Below, piece after piece: positions 1 to 8,962 of a stretch of DNA of 48,554 bases. This DNA comes from Deltaproteobacteria bacterium (GTDB taxonomy: Bacteria; Myxococcota; B64-G9). Positions within the stretch are counted from its first letter, which is position 1. Each line of letters starts with the position of its first letter. Location: contig JAFGRB010000379.1 in assembly GCA_016935365.1 (NCBI GenBank), forward strand, positions 1-48,554. Direction: 5' to 3'. A model generated the notes under the pieces. That model did no database searches. It worked only from the letters and a program-made list of their open reading frames with translations, and was not told where the DNA came from. The translations under genes and the position numbers were made by a program.

Positions 1-9
1 ACTTTGCTC

Positions 10-128
10 GGCGGGGGAGGGACCTTCCCTCCCCCGCCACTTGAAGTGAATTCAAGTGGTTCCACCCCCTCTTGGCGGCCGGCGCCTTTCAGCGCCGGCC
101 GTTGATGGACTTTTTACAAGTCCATCAA
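10..128. repeat. Array of four back-to-back perfect hairpins
   Basis: Four inverted repeats follow one another with almost no spacing. Arms are 10-22/26-38 (13 bp, loop 3), 37-45/51-59 (9 bp, loop 5), 76-85/92-101 (10 bp, loop 6) and 102-112/118-128 (11 bp, loop 5). All arms pair perfectly. The stems differ in sequence, so this is not a simple tandem repeat. The array lies just upstream of the sigma-54 promoter at 138-154 and probably follows the 3' end of a gene outside the window. It resembles in style, not in sequence, the hairpin arrays at 8961-9134 and 48472-48554. Possible roles are transcript 3'-end structure or activator-binding DNA; neither is shown. Confidence 0.85.
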
Positions 129-137
129 ATAAGCCGC

Positions 138-154
138 TGGAACGCGTTTTGCTT
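138..154 (+). promoter_or_regulatory. Sigma-54 (-24/-12) promoter of the MBL-activator operon
   Basis: The 17-mer TGGAACGCGTTTTGCTT matches the RpoN consensus TGGCACG-N4-TTGC[A/T] except at one position and has the obligatory GG-N10-GC spacing. The GC lies 44 bases before the ATG at 196, predicting a leader of about 32 bases. The ten bases ending in the GG (131-140) are identical to those at the serpin promoter (46644-46653). Because the operon encodes a sigma-54 activator, autoregulation is a natural inference. Confidence 0.75.
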
Positions 155-195
155 GTCCTCGTATCGAGCGAGAAGAAAGGAGGGCAGAGAGCCAG

Positions 196-1071
196 ATGAA
201 GGCCAGCATTCGATTCTGGGGTGTCCGGGGAAGCATACCGTCCTGCGGGGCGCACACTCCGCGCGTGGGCGGCAACACCTCGTGCACGGAGATCGAGATT
301 GGCGGTCGTCGCATCATCCTCGACGGCGGCACGGGCTTGCGCGCCATGGGCGCGGCCTGCGCCGGAGGGCACTTCTCCGGCTGCATCCTCTTCTCCCACC
401 TGCACTGGGACCATATCCAGGGCGTCCCTTTCTTCGCCCCCCTGTACCACCCCGGCTCGCGGATCATCTTGATGGGTCCCGAGGGCCTGCGGGATGCGCT
501 GGAGCGCCAGATGTCCCGCCCCTTCTTCCCGGTGGGCATGGACGCGATGCGGGCCCGGATCCGCTTCCGGACCGTCAAGCCGGGCGCGGACTTCGCCTTC
601 GGCCCGGTCCGGGTCCGCACCTGCGCGCTCCACCACCCCGGCGGGGCGATCGCCTATCGGCTCGAGCACGGGGACATGTCCGCGGTCCACGCGCTGGATC
701 ACGAGTTCGGCGACGCGAGCTGCGACGGGGCGCTCATCGAGCTGGCCCGCGGAGCGGACGTGCTGATCGCCGATGCCCAGTACCTGCCCGAGGAGTACCC
801 TTCCAGGCGCGGCTGGGGCCACGGCACTTACGAGCACTGCGCAGCCCTGGCCGAGTCCGCCGGGGTCGCCCGGCTCGTCCTCGCCCACCACGATCCGCAG
901 CGCGACGACGGCGACGTCTTCTTCGCAGAGCAGCAGGCGCGGCTGCTCTTCGCGGCCAGCCAGGCCGCCCGGGAAGGCACACAGATCGCACTCGAGCCGA
1001 GCCGCGCAGAGAGCCCCTGCATCCAACGCGTACTGGAGAGCTACCTTGCAACGGCCCTGGCCGCTGGCTAA
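196..1071 (+). CDS. Metallo-beta-lactamase-fold hydrolase
   Basis: This 291-residue protein belongs to the MBL-fold metallohydrolase superfamily (PhnP/cyclic-phosphodiesterase-like branch). The zinc-binding HxHxDH motif reads HLHWDH at residues 68-73. The N-terminus has the FWGVRGSIP start and GGNTSC segment typical of this branch. Later His and Asp residues (HHPGG, IADAQY, LAHHDP) can complete a two-metal site. The substrate is not predictable; a phosphodiester or cyclic nucleotide is possible from the family. The start ATG is preceded by an AAAGGAGGG ribosome-binding site. The stop codon is one base before the activator gene start, so the two are an operon. No signal peptide is seen, so the protein is probably cytoplasmic and may tune a ligand sensed by the activator's GAF domain. 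Confidence 0.88.
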   Translation: MKASIRFWGVRGSIPSCGAHTPRVGGNTSCTEIEIGGRRIILDGGTGLRAMGAACAGGHFSGCILFSHLHWDHIQGVPFFAPLYHPGSRIILMGPEGLRDALERQMSRPFFPVGMDAMRARIRFRTVKPGADFAFGPVRVRTCALHHPGGAIAYRLEHGDMSAVHALDHEFGDASCDGALIELARGADVLIADAQYLPEEYPSRRGWGHGTYEHCAALAESAGVARLVLAHHDPQRDDGDVFFAEQQARLLFAASQAAREGTQIALEPSRAESPCIQRVLESYLATALAAG

Positions 1072-1072
1072 G

Positions 1073-2572
1073 ATGGCCAGGATGTCTACTCGGGACAAGC
1101 CCTCCGTGCTTCACTCGGTGGCCAACCTGCTCGAGAGACCCGTCGCCAAGGACAGGCTGCTGCGCACCATGGTCGACCGGGTCGTCGCCGAGCTCGATGC
1201 GGAGCGCGGCACGCTCTTTCTGGTGGATGCCCGCAGCGGAGAGCTGGTCAGCCGGGTGGCGCACCTGCCCGAGCTGACCGAGATCCGCCTTCCGCCCGGA
1301 AAGGGCGTGGCCGGCCACGTGGCCCAGACGGGCGATCTGATCAATCTGCCCGACGTCACCGGCGACAAGCGCTTCTTTCCAGGCATCGACAAGAAGACCG
1401 GCTTCGTCACCCGCTCCATGCTCGTGGCACCGGTGCGCGACTCCGAGGGGACGATCCGGGGCGTGCTCCAGGTGCTCAACCGCCGCACGGGCCGCTTCGG
1501 CGAGCACGACGAGCAACTGCTGGTCGACCTGGCCGAGCAGGTCAGCCAGGCACTGGAGCGGACCTCCATCCGGCCCGTCGGGGATCGCTCCGTGGGCCTG
1601 CTGCTCGACGGCCCGTTCAACAACATCATCGGCGAGTGCCCCCAGATGCTGGCGCTCTACGAGCGGATCCTGGCCGCCGCCTCGGCCGACGCGACCGTGC
1701 TCGTGCGCGGCGAGAGCGGCACCGGCAAGACGCTCGTGGCCAAGGCGGTGCACGACAACTCCGATCGCCACACCGGCCCCTTCGTACACGTGGACTGCAC
1801 CACCTTGCCGGCCGGCCTGATCGAGAGCGAGCTCTTCGGTCACGAGCGCGGCGCTTTCACGGGTGCGGACAGCCAGGTTCCGGGGAAATTCGAGCTGGCC
1901 GAGGGCGGGACGCTCTTTTTGGACGAGATCGGTGACCTGCCGATACCCCTGCAGGGCAAGCTGCTGCGCTTCCTCCAGGAGCACGAGTTCGAGCGGGTCG
2001 GAGGCCGCGAGATCCTCCGGGCGGACGTGCGGGTCGTCTCGGCCACGAATGCCGATCTCGAGGCGGCCATGGGCGAGGGCCGGTTCCGGCGCGATCTCTA
2101 CTACCGCCTGCGGGTGGTCGAGCTGACCATCCCCCCGCTCAAGACCCGCGGCCCCCGAGACATCGAGAGCCTGGCCGAGCACTTCCTGGACCTCTATGCC
2201 CGCCGCTACCGCCGGCCCTATCGTCCGCTCAGCCCCGAGGCCATGGCCCGGCTGCAGCGATACGACTGGCCCGGCAACGTGCGCGAGCTCGAGCACTGCA
2301 TCGAGAGCGCCGTGGTCCTGTGCCGGGAAGAGGTCATCGACACGCCTCACCTGGCGCTGCCCGGCACCTCCCACGCCACGCCTTCGCTGGGCGGCTATCC
2401 GCCCGGCACCCCGCTCATCGAAGTGGAGCGGGACCACCTCCTGCGGACCCTGGAGAGCTGTGGCCACAACCGCTCCGAGGCGGCCCGCCTGCTGGGCATC
2501 GGTCGAAACACCCTGGCACGCAAGCTCGCCAAGATGGAGGCGGCCCCCAAAGACCCCGGAGAGCCGCGGTGA
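1073..2572 (+). CDS. GAF-AAA+-Fis sigma-54-dependent transcriptional activator
   Basis: A 499-residue enhancer-binding protein. A GAF sensor domain spans about residues 15-165. The AAA+ domain (about 170-410) has Walker A GESGTGKT at 193-200, the sigma-54-contacting loop GAFTGA at 240-245, Walker B LFLDEI at 261-266 and an arginine finger region FRRDLYYRL. A Fis-type helix-turn-helix lies at about 455-490. There is no receiver domain, so control is probably through a small ligand bound by GAF, as in NorR/FhlA-type activators. The ATG at 1073 follows the preceding stop by one base; ATG 1082 is an alternative start. The gene is driven from the sigma-54 promoter at 138-154, implying self-activation. 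Several further sigma-54 promoters in the window are candidate targets. Confidence 0.93.
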   Translation: MARMSTRDKPSVLHSVANLLERPVAKDRLLRTMVDRVVAELDAERGTLFLVDARSGELVSRVAHLPELTEIRLPPGKGVAGHVAQTGDLINLPDVTGDKRFFPGIDKKTGFVTRSMLVAPVRDSEGTIRGVLQVLNRRTGRFGEHDEQLLVDLAEQVSQALERTSIRPVGDRSVGLLLDGPFNNIIGECPQMLALYERILAAASADATVLVRGESGTGKTLVAKAVHDNSDRHTGPFVHVDCTTLPAGLIESELFGHERGAFTGADSQVPGKFELAEGGTLFLDEIGDLPIPLQGKLLRFLQEHEFERVGGREILRADVRVVSATNADLEAAMGEGRFRRDLYYRLRVVELTIPPLKTRGPRDIESLAEHFLDLYARRYRRPYRPLSPEAMARLQRYDWPGNVRELEHCIESAVVLCREEVIDTPHLALPGTSHATPSLGGYPPGTPLIEVERDHLLRTLESCGHNRSEAARLLGIGRNTLARKLAKMEAAPKDPGEPR

Positions 2573-5500
2573 GACGCTTTACCCTTCCGGCGATCGCCGC
2601 GCTGGCCGTCGCCTGCGCCGGCGGCGATCCAGCCCCCGGAGGACGTGAGGACGCGCTATCCTCGCAGCAAAAGGTCTGGACGCGGCTGCACGCCGCGCCA
2701 TCCGCCGTGGGCAAGCTGCGCGCCCGTCTCGCCGAGAGCGGCCTGGACGTGACCGGCTCGCATCATCGCCGAGGCTGGGTGGACGTCTTGAGCACGACCG
2801 CCGAGCGGGACCGCATCGCCGAGGCGCATGCCGAGCTGATCCGGGCTGTCGAGGATCTGCGCTTGCCGCAGCGCAGCCGCGCGCTCAGCGACTACCACGA
2901 CCCGGACGAGATCGAGGCGCTCCTCGACGCGATCCAGGCGAGCCACCCCGACATCGCCCGCAAGGTCCTGCTGGCCGAGGGCCTGCCCGAGGGTGGCCGG
3001 ATCTGGGCCATGAAGATCTCGGATCGGGTCGAGCTCGACGAGGACGAGCCCACCTATCTGATGGACGGCCAGATCCACGCGCGCGAGGTCATGACCGCCG
3101 AGGTCATGATCGACGCCATCGAGCAGCTCACCGGCCTGTATGCCACCGATCCCGAGGTCCGGCGCTGGGTCGACCAGCTGGAGATCTGGATCGTGCCCGT
3201 GGTCAATCCGGACGGCGCGACCTACGTACACACCCACGATCCGATGTGGCGCAAGAACCGCTCGGCCGAATGCGCAACCGCCATCGGCGTCGATCTGAAC
3301 CGCAACTTCGCATGGAACTACCGCGCCTGCCCCGGCTCCGACGACGCGTGCTGGGGCGAGACCTACCACGGCCCGGCTGCGGCATCGGAGATCGAGACCC
3401 GCACGATGCAGTCGCTCATGGAAGCGCTCAAGCCCATGTACTACATCAACTACCACAGCTACGGCGAGTACATCCTGTGGTCGAGCGGCTGCGGGCGGGT
3501 CGACGAGGACGCGCTGCTGCGAGAGGTCGGCTCGGCCCTGAACGCGATCGTGCCCACCGACGACGGACAGGTCGGCCACTGGACGGTCGGGGCCTCGGGA
3601 GAGGTCTTCTACACCGCTCCCGGCGGAGCCGACGACCACGCCTACGGGGCAAACGGCGCGGTGGCCTTCACCATCGAGCTGAACGCATCCGCCTTTCATC
3701 CGGACTACCGCACCTGGCGCGACGCCACATGTCGGCGTCAGCGCCAGGCCTGGCGCTACCTGCTCGCCCGCACGCTCGACGGCCCCTCGGTGCGCGGCCA
3801 TACCTTCGATGCCCAGACGGGCCAGCCGGTCGAGGCGCGCTATCGTTTTGCCGATCACCCTTTCCGATCTGGCCAGTGGGAGCTGCGCACCGACGCGGGC
3901 GGTCGCTTCGGCCGGGCGTTGCTTCCCCACAGCGCCCACAGCCTGGTCTTCACGGCAGCCGGCTATCTGCCCGAGGTCCGCGAGGCCCAGGTCTCACAAG
4001 GGCCCACCGATCTCGAGATCCCCATGCACGCCGGCACCAACCACAGCCCGCTCGCCGACGCGGGCGCAGACCGGACGGTCGACGAGGGCGACGACGTCGC
4101 ACTGAACGGCTCCGCCTCGTCCGATCCCGACGGGGGAGCGCTCTTCTTCTCCTGGGTCCAGACCGCCGGGCCGCCCGTGCAGATCCAGCAGGCGCTGACG
4201 GATAGACCGGTCTTCGTCGCCTGCGGTGTGGACGCCGACAGCGATCTGGTCTTCGAGCTGACCGTCTCCGACGGGGAGCTCCGCGCGGGCGACTCCGTGT
4301 CCATCCGGGTCCGGGACATGTGGGACGAACGGATCGATATGAGCTCGCTGGACACCCCGATCTCGATCCCCGACGCCCAGCAGTCCGGCATCCAAAGCGT
4401 CATCCACGTCGCCGAGGACCGGCGGGTGATCGGGACATCCGTCCGGCTGGATATCGTCCACCCCTGCGCGAGCGACCTCGTCGTCAGCCTGCGCTCGCCG
4501 GCCGGGACCGAGGCGCTGCTGCACGACCGGGAAGGCGGTACGTTGACGGGCGGTGTGCACGAAGACTACGCGCTCCCGGATTTCACCGGCCAGATGTCGG
4601 GCGGAGACTGGCGCCTCCACGTTCGAGACGTGGCAGGCGGAGACGCCGGCAGGCTCGACAGCTGGGCCCTCTCGCTCGCGCTGCAAGGAGCGCCGCTCTG
4701 CTCGACGCCTGCCGACTGCGACCTGGCCCACGTCCAGCATCACCGCTGCGTCGACGGCCGCTGTGAGATCGACACCTGCATGCCGGGCTGGGCGGACTGC
4801 AACGCGCTTGCCCGCGACGGCTGCGAGTCGGATCCGGACACGGATCCCGCCAACTGCGGCGGCTGCGGTCGGCCCTGCGACTACGCCTACGCCGAGGGCA
4901 TCTGCGAGGACGGAGCCTGCTCCATGGGCGACTGCAAGGCCGGATACGCCGACTGCAATGCGCTCAGCGCGGACGGATGCGAGGCACGCCTGGCGGACGA
5001 TCCGGAAAACTGCGGCGAGTGCGGGCGCCGCTGCAGCTTCGCGCACGCCCAGGCGGTCTGCCGGCAGAGCAGCTGCCGCCTGGGCACCTGCGAGCCGGGC
5101 TGGGGCAACTGCGACGCGGAGTCCGAAAGCGGCTGCGAGACCGATATCTCGCACGACCCGCAGCACTGCGGCGCTTGCCGGCAGGCCTGCGATCTGCCGA
5201 ACGCGACAGCCGACTGCGTCGAAGGGAGCTGCTCGGTCGTCTCGTGTCACGCTGGATTCGGCGACTGTGACCGGGCGAGCTACAACGGATGCGAGCGCGA
5301 TCTGGAAAGCGACTTGGATCACTGCGGTAGCTGCGGAGAGCGCTGCCGCGGGCCACACGCAGAGAGCGTCTGCGAGGGGGGCCAGTGCCTGCTGACGGCC
5401 TGCACCGACGAGCACGAGGACTGCAACCTCGATCCCGCAGACGGTTGCGAGACGGACCCTGCGAGCGATCTCCAGCACTGCGGCGGTTGCGGACAGAGCT

Positions 5501-6111
5501 GCTCCTTTCCGGGCGGCGTGGCATCCTGCCGGGACCGCATCTGCGAGCTGGTCGGATGCCAAGCTGGACGCGCGGACTGCAACGGGACGTCGAACGACGG
5601 TTGCGAGACCGACCTGCGCAGCGACACGGAGAACTGCGGGCATTGCGGGCAGCGATGCGAACCGCCCCGCGCCGAGGCCGTCTGCGAGCAAGGGCGGTGC
5701 GGCGTGGCATCCTGCGCGGCAGGCTGGGGCGACTGCAACCTGGATCCCGATGACGGCTGCGAGACGGATCTCCTCTCGTCCAGCCGCCACTGCGGCGGCT
5801 GCGGGCGCATCTGCCCACGGGGGATCGCGTGCTCGGACGGCACCTGCAGCGCGATCTGCCCGGACGCGGACGGCGACGGTTACTTCGATCGCGCCTGCGG
5901 AGGCGAAGACTGCGACGACAGCGATGCGCGCGTCCATCCCGGTTCGGAAGAGGTATGCAACGGACGAGACGACGACTGCAATGGGCTCGTGGATGACGCA
6001 GCCGATTGCGAGCGGGCTGGCGGCTGCGCCTGCAGCGGCCCGGGCAGAGTCCAGATTGGCTGGATCTCGCTCGGCCTGCTGTGCCTGCTCGCCCTCAGGA
6101 GACGATCGTGA
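2569..6111 (+). CDS. Secreted M14 zinc carboxypeptidase with Cys-rich repeats and MYXO-CTERM-like tail
   Basis: Reading from the GTG at 2569, which overlaps the activator's stop (GTGA), gives 1180 residues with a lipoprotein-like leader ending VACAGG. The M14 domain (about 90-400) has the zinc motif HxxE (H170, E173), NPDG, LNRNF, a NYHSYGEY segment with the third zinc His (about H296) and the catalytic Glu in FTIEL (about E370). After it come a carboxypeptidase-regulatory-like fold (about 405-490), a PKD/REJ-like domain (about 490-585), a proprotein-convertase P-like domain (about 600-705), seven Cys-rich repeats of pattern C-x4-DCN-x5-GCE-x8-CGxCG-x2-C, and a MopE-like DxDxDG/NGRDDDCNG segment. 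The end is GGCACS, one hydrophobic helix, then LRRRS, a MYXO-CTERM-like sorting signal. It is probably a surface-anchored peptidase. A longer in-frame upstream reading overlaps the activator and is not supported. Confidence 0.9.
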   Translation: MRRFTLPAIAALAVACAGGDPAPGGREDALSSQQKVWTRLHAAPSAVGKLRARLAESGLDVTGSHHRRGWVDVLSTTAERDRIAEAHAELIRAVEDLRLPQRSRALSDYHDPDEIEALLDAIQASHPDIARKVLLAEGLPEGGRIWAMKISDRVELDEDEPTYLMDGQIHAREVMTAEVMIDAIEQLTGLYATDPEVRRWVDQLEIWIVPVVNPDGATYVHTHDPMWRKNRSAECATAIGVDLNRNFAWNYRACPGSDDACWGETYHGPAAASEIETRTMQSLMEALKPMYYINYHSYGEYILWSSGCGRVDEDALLREVGSALNAIVPTDDGQVGHWTVGASGEVFYTAPGGADDHAYGANGAVAFTIELNASAFHPDYRTWRDATCRRQRQAWRYLLARTLDGPSVRGHTFDAQTGQPVEARYRFADHPFRSGQWELRTDAGGRFGRALLPHSAHSLVFTAAGYLPEVREAQVSQGPTDLEIPMHAGTNHSPLADAGADRTVDEGDDVALNGSASSDPDGGALFFSWVQTAGPPVQIQQALTDRPVFVACGVDADSDLVFELTVSDGELRAGDSVSIRVRDMWDERIDMSSLDTPISIPDAQQSGIQSVIHVAEDRRVIGTSVRLDIVHPCASDLVVSLRSPAGTEALLHDREGGTLTGGVHEDYALPDFTGQMSGGDWRLHVRDVAGGDAGRLDSWALSLALQGAPLCSTPADCDLAHVQHHRCVDGRCEIDTCMPGWADCNALARDGCESDPDTDPANCGGCGRPCDYAYAEGICEDGACSMGDCKAGYADCNALSADGCEARLADDPENCGECGRRCSFAHAQAVCRQSSCRLGTCEPGWGNCDAESESGCETDISHDPQHCGACRQACDLPNATADCVEGSCSVVSCHAGFGDCDRASYNGCERDLESDLDHCGSCGERCRGPHAESVCEGGQCLLTACTDEHEDCNLDPADGCETDPASDLQHCGGCGQSCSFPGGVASCRDRICELVGCQAGRADCNGTSNDGCETDLRSDTENCGHCGQRCEPPRAEAVCEQGRCGVASCAAGWGDCNLDPDDGCETDLLSSSRHCGGCGRICPRGIACSDGTCSAICPDADGDGYFDRACGGEDCDDSDARVHPGSEEVCNGRDDDCNGLVDDAADCERAGGCACSGPGRVQIGWISLGLLCLLALRRRS

Positions 6112-6581
6112 GCATCGAGCTCGACATCCCCGGCTGGGGACGGCGGCGTATCGATCATGTCGTGATGGACTTCAATGGCACCCTGGCGACGGATGGGCTG
6201 CTGCTCGCCGAGACGCGCGAACGCCTCGCGATGCTCTCGATGCGCCTTCGGCTCCACGTGGTCACCGCGGATACCTTCGGCACCGTCGCAGAGCAGCTGG
6301 GTCACCTGGAGATCGAGCGGGTCGTGCTCAGGCCGAGCGCTCAGGACAGGCAGAAGCTGGAGTACATCCGCAAGCTCAATCCCGCATGCACGGCCGCGCT
6401 GGGCAACGGGCGCAACGATGCGCTCATGCTGAAAGAAGCCGCCCTCGGCATCGCCATCATCGGCGCGGAGGGCGCCTTTGTCGGCGTCATCGAAGCATCG
6501 GACGTCATCTGCACGCGCATCGCCGACGGCCTCGATCTCCTGCTGCACCCCGACCGCCTGACCGCCACACTGCGCTGCTAG
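6108..6581 (+). CDS. HAD-family soluble phosphatase (P-type-ATPase-like)
   Basis: A 157-residue HAD hydrolase starting at a GTG that overlaps the carboxypeptidase stop in a GTGA junction, so it is translationally coupled. Motif I is DFNGTLA, in which the usual second Asp is Asn, as in the small soluble P-type-ATPase-like HAD proteins (COG4087). Motif II is in VVTADT, the motif III Lys is in RQKLEY and motif IV is GNGRNDALML. The nucleophile Asp is present, so phosphatase activity is plausible; the substrate is unknown. It is the last gene of the operon that begins with the MBL protein; a separate promoter serves the next gene. Confidence 0.82.
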   Translation: MSIELDIPGWGRRRIDHVVMDFNGTLATDGLLLAETRERLAMLSMRLRLHVVTADTFGTVAEQLGHLEIERVVLRPSAQDRQKLEYIRKLNPACTAALGNGRNDALMLKEAALGIAIIGAEGAFVGVIEASDVICTRIADGLDLLLHPDRLTATLRC

Positions 6582-6626
6582 GGCCCGGCCGCGGGGCCGA
6601 CCCAAGGCGAGCAGGCCGTTTCGTTG

Positions 6627-6655
6627 TTGCTTTTTGACCCGCCGAGGGCTATCCT
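6627..6655 (+). promoter_or_regulatory. Candidate sigma-70 promoter of the diguanylate cyclase
   Basis: TTGCTT (6627-6632) and TATCCT (6650-6655) are separated by exactly 17 bases. A small perfect hairpin GCCACG-AGG-CGTGGC (6666-6680) lies between it and the AGGAGG ribosome-binding site at 6689. Confidence 0.5.
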
Positions 6656-6703
6656 CTCCCGCATCGCCACGAGGCGTGGCGGGGTATCAGGAGGCACAGG
6701 CCC

Positions 6704-7888
6704 ATGACTGCGTCCAGGCCGGAACAGATGTTGAAGGAGCTCCAGTTCCAGCTGACTGTGACCCGGGCCATGCTGGGCACCCTGGACCTGGACCAGGTGC
6801 TGTTCATCATCCTCTCGGGGATCACCCACGGAGAAGGGCTCGACTTCAATCGCGCCTTCCTCTTCCTGGCCGACGACGCGGGCCGAGAGCTGCGCATCTC
6901 GACGGCCGTGGGACCGGCCAGCGAGGCCGAGGCGCACAGGATCTGGGAGGAGATGGAGGAGCGCAAGCTGGACCTGGAGCAACTGCTCGACCGCTTCGAG
7001 ACGTCCAGCCAGCACCCCGCCGACTCCCTCGCCCAGCGCATGCTGGGCTTCACGATTCCTCTGACCGCAAGCGCCCCCCCCATCCCAGAGGACGAGGAAG
7101 CTCCGGTACAGGCGATCGTGGCCCGCTGCGCACACACCAGAGAGCCCTTTTTCTCGAACCGGATCCGAGCGGTCTATCAGCCTCCGCCGGCAGAGGGCGG
7201 CGAGAGCCTGGTCTTCAGCCACGTGGCTGCCATCCCGCTGACGCGCCAGGATGGCGTGCTCGGCGTGATCTTGGCAGACAACCACTACAACAGCCGACAG
7301 GTGGAGCCGGACGAGATGCGCGGGCTGGTCACGCTGGCCAACATGGCCTCCATCGCCATCGAGAAAGCGCGTCTGCACTCGCGCCTCAAGGAGATGGCCG
7401 CCCTGGACGGACTGACCGGGGTATTCAACCGGCGTCACTACGAGATGCGCTTGCAGCAAGAAGTCGCTCGCGCGCGCCGCGCAGGTCGATCCCTGGCGCT
7501 GCTCGTCTTCGACATCGACCACTTCAAGGACTGCAATGACCGCTTCGGCCACGAATGCGGGGACCATGTCCTCAAGGACGTAGCCCAGCTGCTCAATGCC
7601 CGGGTGCGCTCCGAGGATCTGGTCGCCCGATACGGCGGCGAGGAGTTCGTCGTGCTGCTGACCGGCGGGGCCACCCTGGAGGAGTCCCGCAAGGTGGCCG
7701 ACAAGCTGCGCAAGGAGATCGAGTCCGCGAGCCTGGGTGGCCGCGATCCCGGCGAGGTCACCATCAGCGCGGGCGTGGCCAGCCTGGACGCGGGCTCTCT
7801 CGATGGTGCTGCGCTCTTTCGCCTCGCCGACCAGGCGCTCTTCAAGGCCAAGCAGTCCGGGCGCAATCGGGTCGAGACCGCCTCCTGA
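6704..7888 (+). CDS. GAF-GGDEF diguanylate cyclase
   Basis: A 394-residue protein that should make cyclic di-GMP from two GTP. An N-terminal GAF-like sensor covers about residues 10-225. The GGDEF domain (about 233-392) has an intact active site GGEEF at 311-315 and a canonical inhibitory RxxD site (RSED, 302-305) five residues upstream, so product inhibition is expected. No signal peptide or membrane helix is visible, hence cytosolic. AGGAGG lies nine bases before the ATG. The window also encodes two PilZ proteins (15908-16300 and 21635-23866) that could be downstream receptors. Confidence 0.93.
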   Translation: MTASRPEQMLKELQFQLTVTRAMLGTLDLDQVLFIILSGITHGEGLDFNRAFLFLADDAGRELRISTAVGPASEAEAHRIWEEMEERKLDLEQLLDRFETSSQHPADSLAQRMLGFTIPLTASAPPIPEDEEAPVQAIVARCAHTREPFFSNRIRAVYQPPPAEGGESLVFSHVAAIPLTRQDGVLGVILADNHYNSRQVEPDEMRGLVTLANMASIAIEKARLHSRLKEMAALDGLTGVFNRRHYEMRLQQEVARARRAGRSLALLVFDIDHFKDCNDRFGHECGDHVLKDVAQLLNARVRSEDLVARYGGEEFVVLLTGGATLEESRKVADKLRKEIESASLGGRDPGEVTISAGVASLDAGSLDGAALFRLADQALFKAKQSGRNRVETAS

Positions 7889-7903
7889 TCCAGGGCCCCG
7901 CCC

Positions 7904-8962
7904 TTGTTCTCCAGCTCGCTCCAGACCGCCCCTTCGCCGCAGCGCCCGGGTGGCGTTCGGGTCGGCGCTGCGGTCTTGCTGGGCTTCGTCGTCGGCGCCG
8001 GGCTGGGATTCGCGCTGGGGCGCCACACGGCCCAGCCGCCTACCCCAGGTTTCACGAGCGACACGCAGAGCCTGCCGGTCGAGGACGCCGGCATCTCCGC
8101 AGATGCCGGCAACGTCCCGGACAGCCGCGAAAGCGAAGCGCCGCGCGCAGCCGAGCCACCCGCAGCCGAAGCCAAGCGCTTCGCGGCTGCCATCTCCGGC
8201 TCTCTATACGCCACGCTCAGCGACTCGGTCGGCGAGCCCCGCGAGGCGGACATCCTCTCGGCCCAGCTGAGCCGCATCCTGGTCTGGTGGCTCGACATGC
8301 GAAAAGACGTCCTCGCGGGCGACGAGATCGTCTTCACCTACGAGCCGGCGCCGGGGCCCGGAGAGCTGAGGATCCGGGCGCTGCGCTACACGAGCCGCAA
8401 GCTGGCCAAGACGCATTCGGCGTACTACTTCGAAGCCGGGTCCGGACCCTACGGGCGCTACTACGACGAGCGCGGCGCCGAGATCGAGCTGCGCCTCAAG
8501 GACGGCCCCCTGGAGGCCTACGAGCAGGTGACGGAGCTGATGAACGCCTCGGGTCGCCGTCACCACGGTGTGGATCTCAAGGTCGACATCGGAGCGCCCG
8601 TGCGTCTGCCACGGCGCGCGAGGGTCTCGCGGCGCAACTGGAAGACGCGTCGCAACGGGTACTGCCTCCACGTCATCTACCTCGAGTCGCGGGTGAACGC
8701 CCTCTTTCTCCACCTGGACGAGGTGCTGCCCGTCGCCCGGCCCGGCCGCGTGCTGGCCGCGGGCACGATCGTCGCCCGGACGGGCAACACGGGTCGATCC
8801 ACCGCGCCCCACCTGCACTACGAGCTGAGAAAGCCGAACGGGCGGCAGCTCAACCCTTTCGATTTCCACGAAACGGAGCGACTCGCGCTCGAGGGCGCAG
8901 ACCTGGCACGTTTCCAGTCGCAGCGGGAGCGCCTGGAGCGGGAGCTGGGCGGCGTGCACTAG
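7904..8962 (+). CDS. Membrane-anchored M23 (LytM-type) peptidoglycan endopeptidase
   Basis: A 352-residue zinc metallopeptidase. It begins at a TTG (no ATG is available before the first conserved segment) 15 bases after the cyclase stop. A single N-terminal hydrophobic helix (about residues 20-38) is followed by a Pro/Ala-rich linker, so the catalytic part is periplasmic. The M23 signature residues are present: HxxxD in HHGVDLK and HxH in HLHYEL, with GNTGRSTAPHLHYEL strongly typical of the family. The middle region resembles the OapA/MepM-like N-terminal module. The function would be cleavage of peptidoglycan cross-links. The TAG stop is built into the first stem of the hairpin array at 8961-9134. 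Confidence 0.88.
   Translation: MFSSSLQTAPSPQRPGGVRVGAAVLLGFVVGAGLGFALGRHTAQPPTPGFTSDTQSLPVEDAGISADAGNVPDSRESEAPRAAEPPAAEAKRFAAAISGSLYATLSDSVGEPREADILSAQLSRILVWWLDMRKDVLAGDEIVFTYEPAPGPGELRIRALRYTSRKLAKTHSAYYFEAGSGPYGRYYDERGAEIELRLKDGPLEAYEQVTELMNASGRRHHGVDLKVDIGAPVRLPRRARVSRRNWKTRRNGYCLHVIYLESRVNALFLHLDEVLPVARPGRVLAAGTIVARTGNTGRSTAPHLHYELRKPNGRQLNPFDFHETERLALEGADLARFQSQRERLERELGGVH

Noticed and set aside
4700-5800. Periodic repeats that could suggest a CRISPR or minisatellite array
   Set aside because: The period is set by seven Cys-rich protein repeats in the M14 gene; DNA copies are too divergent and have no spacer structure.
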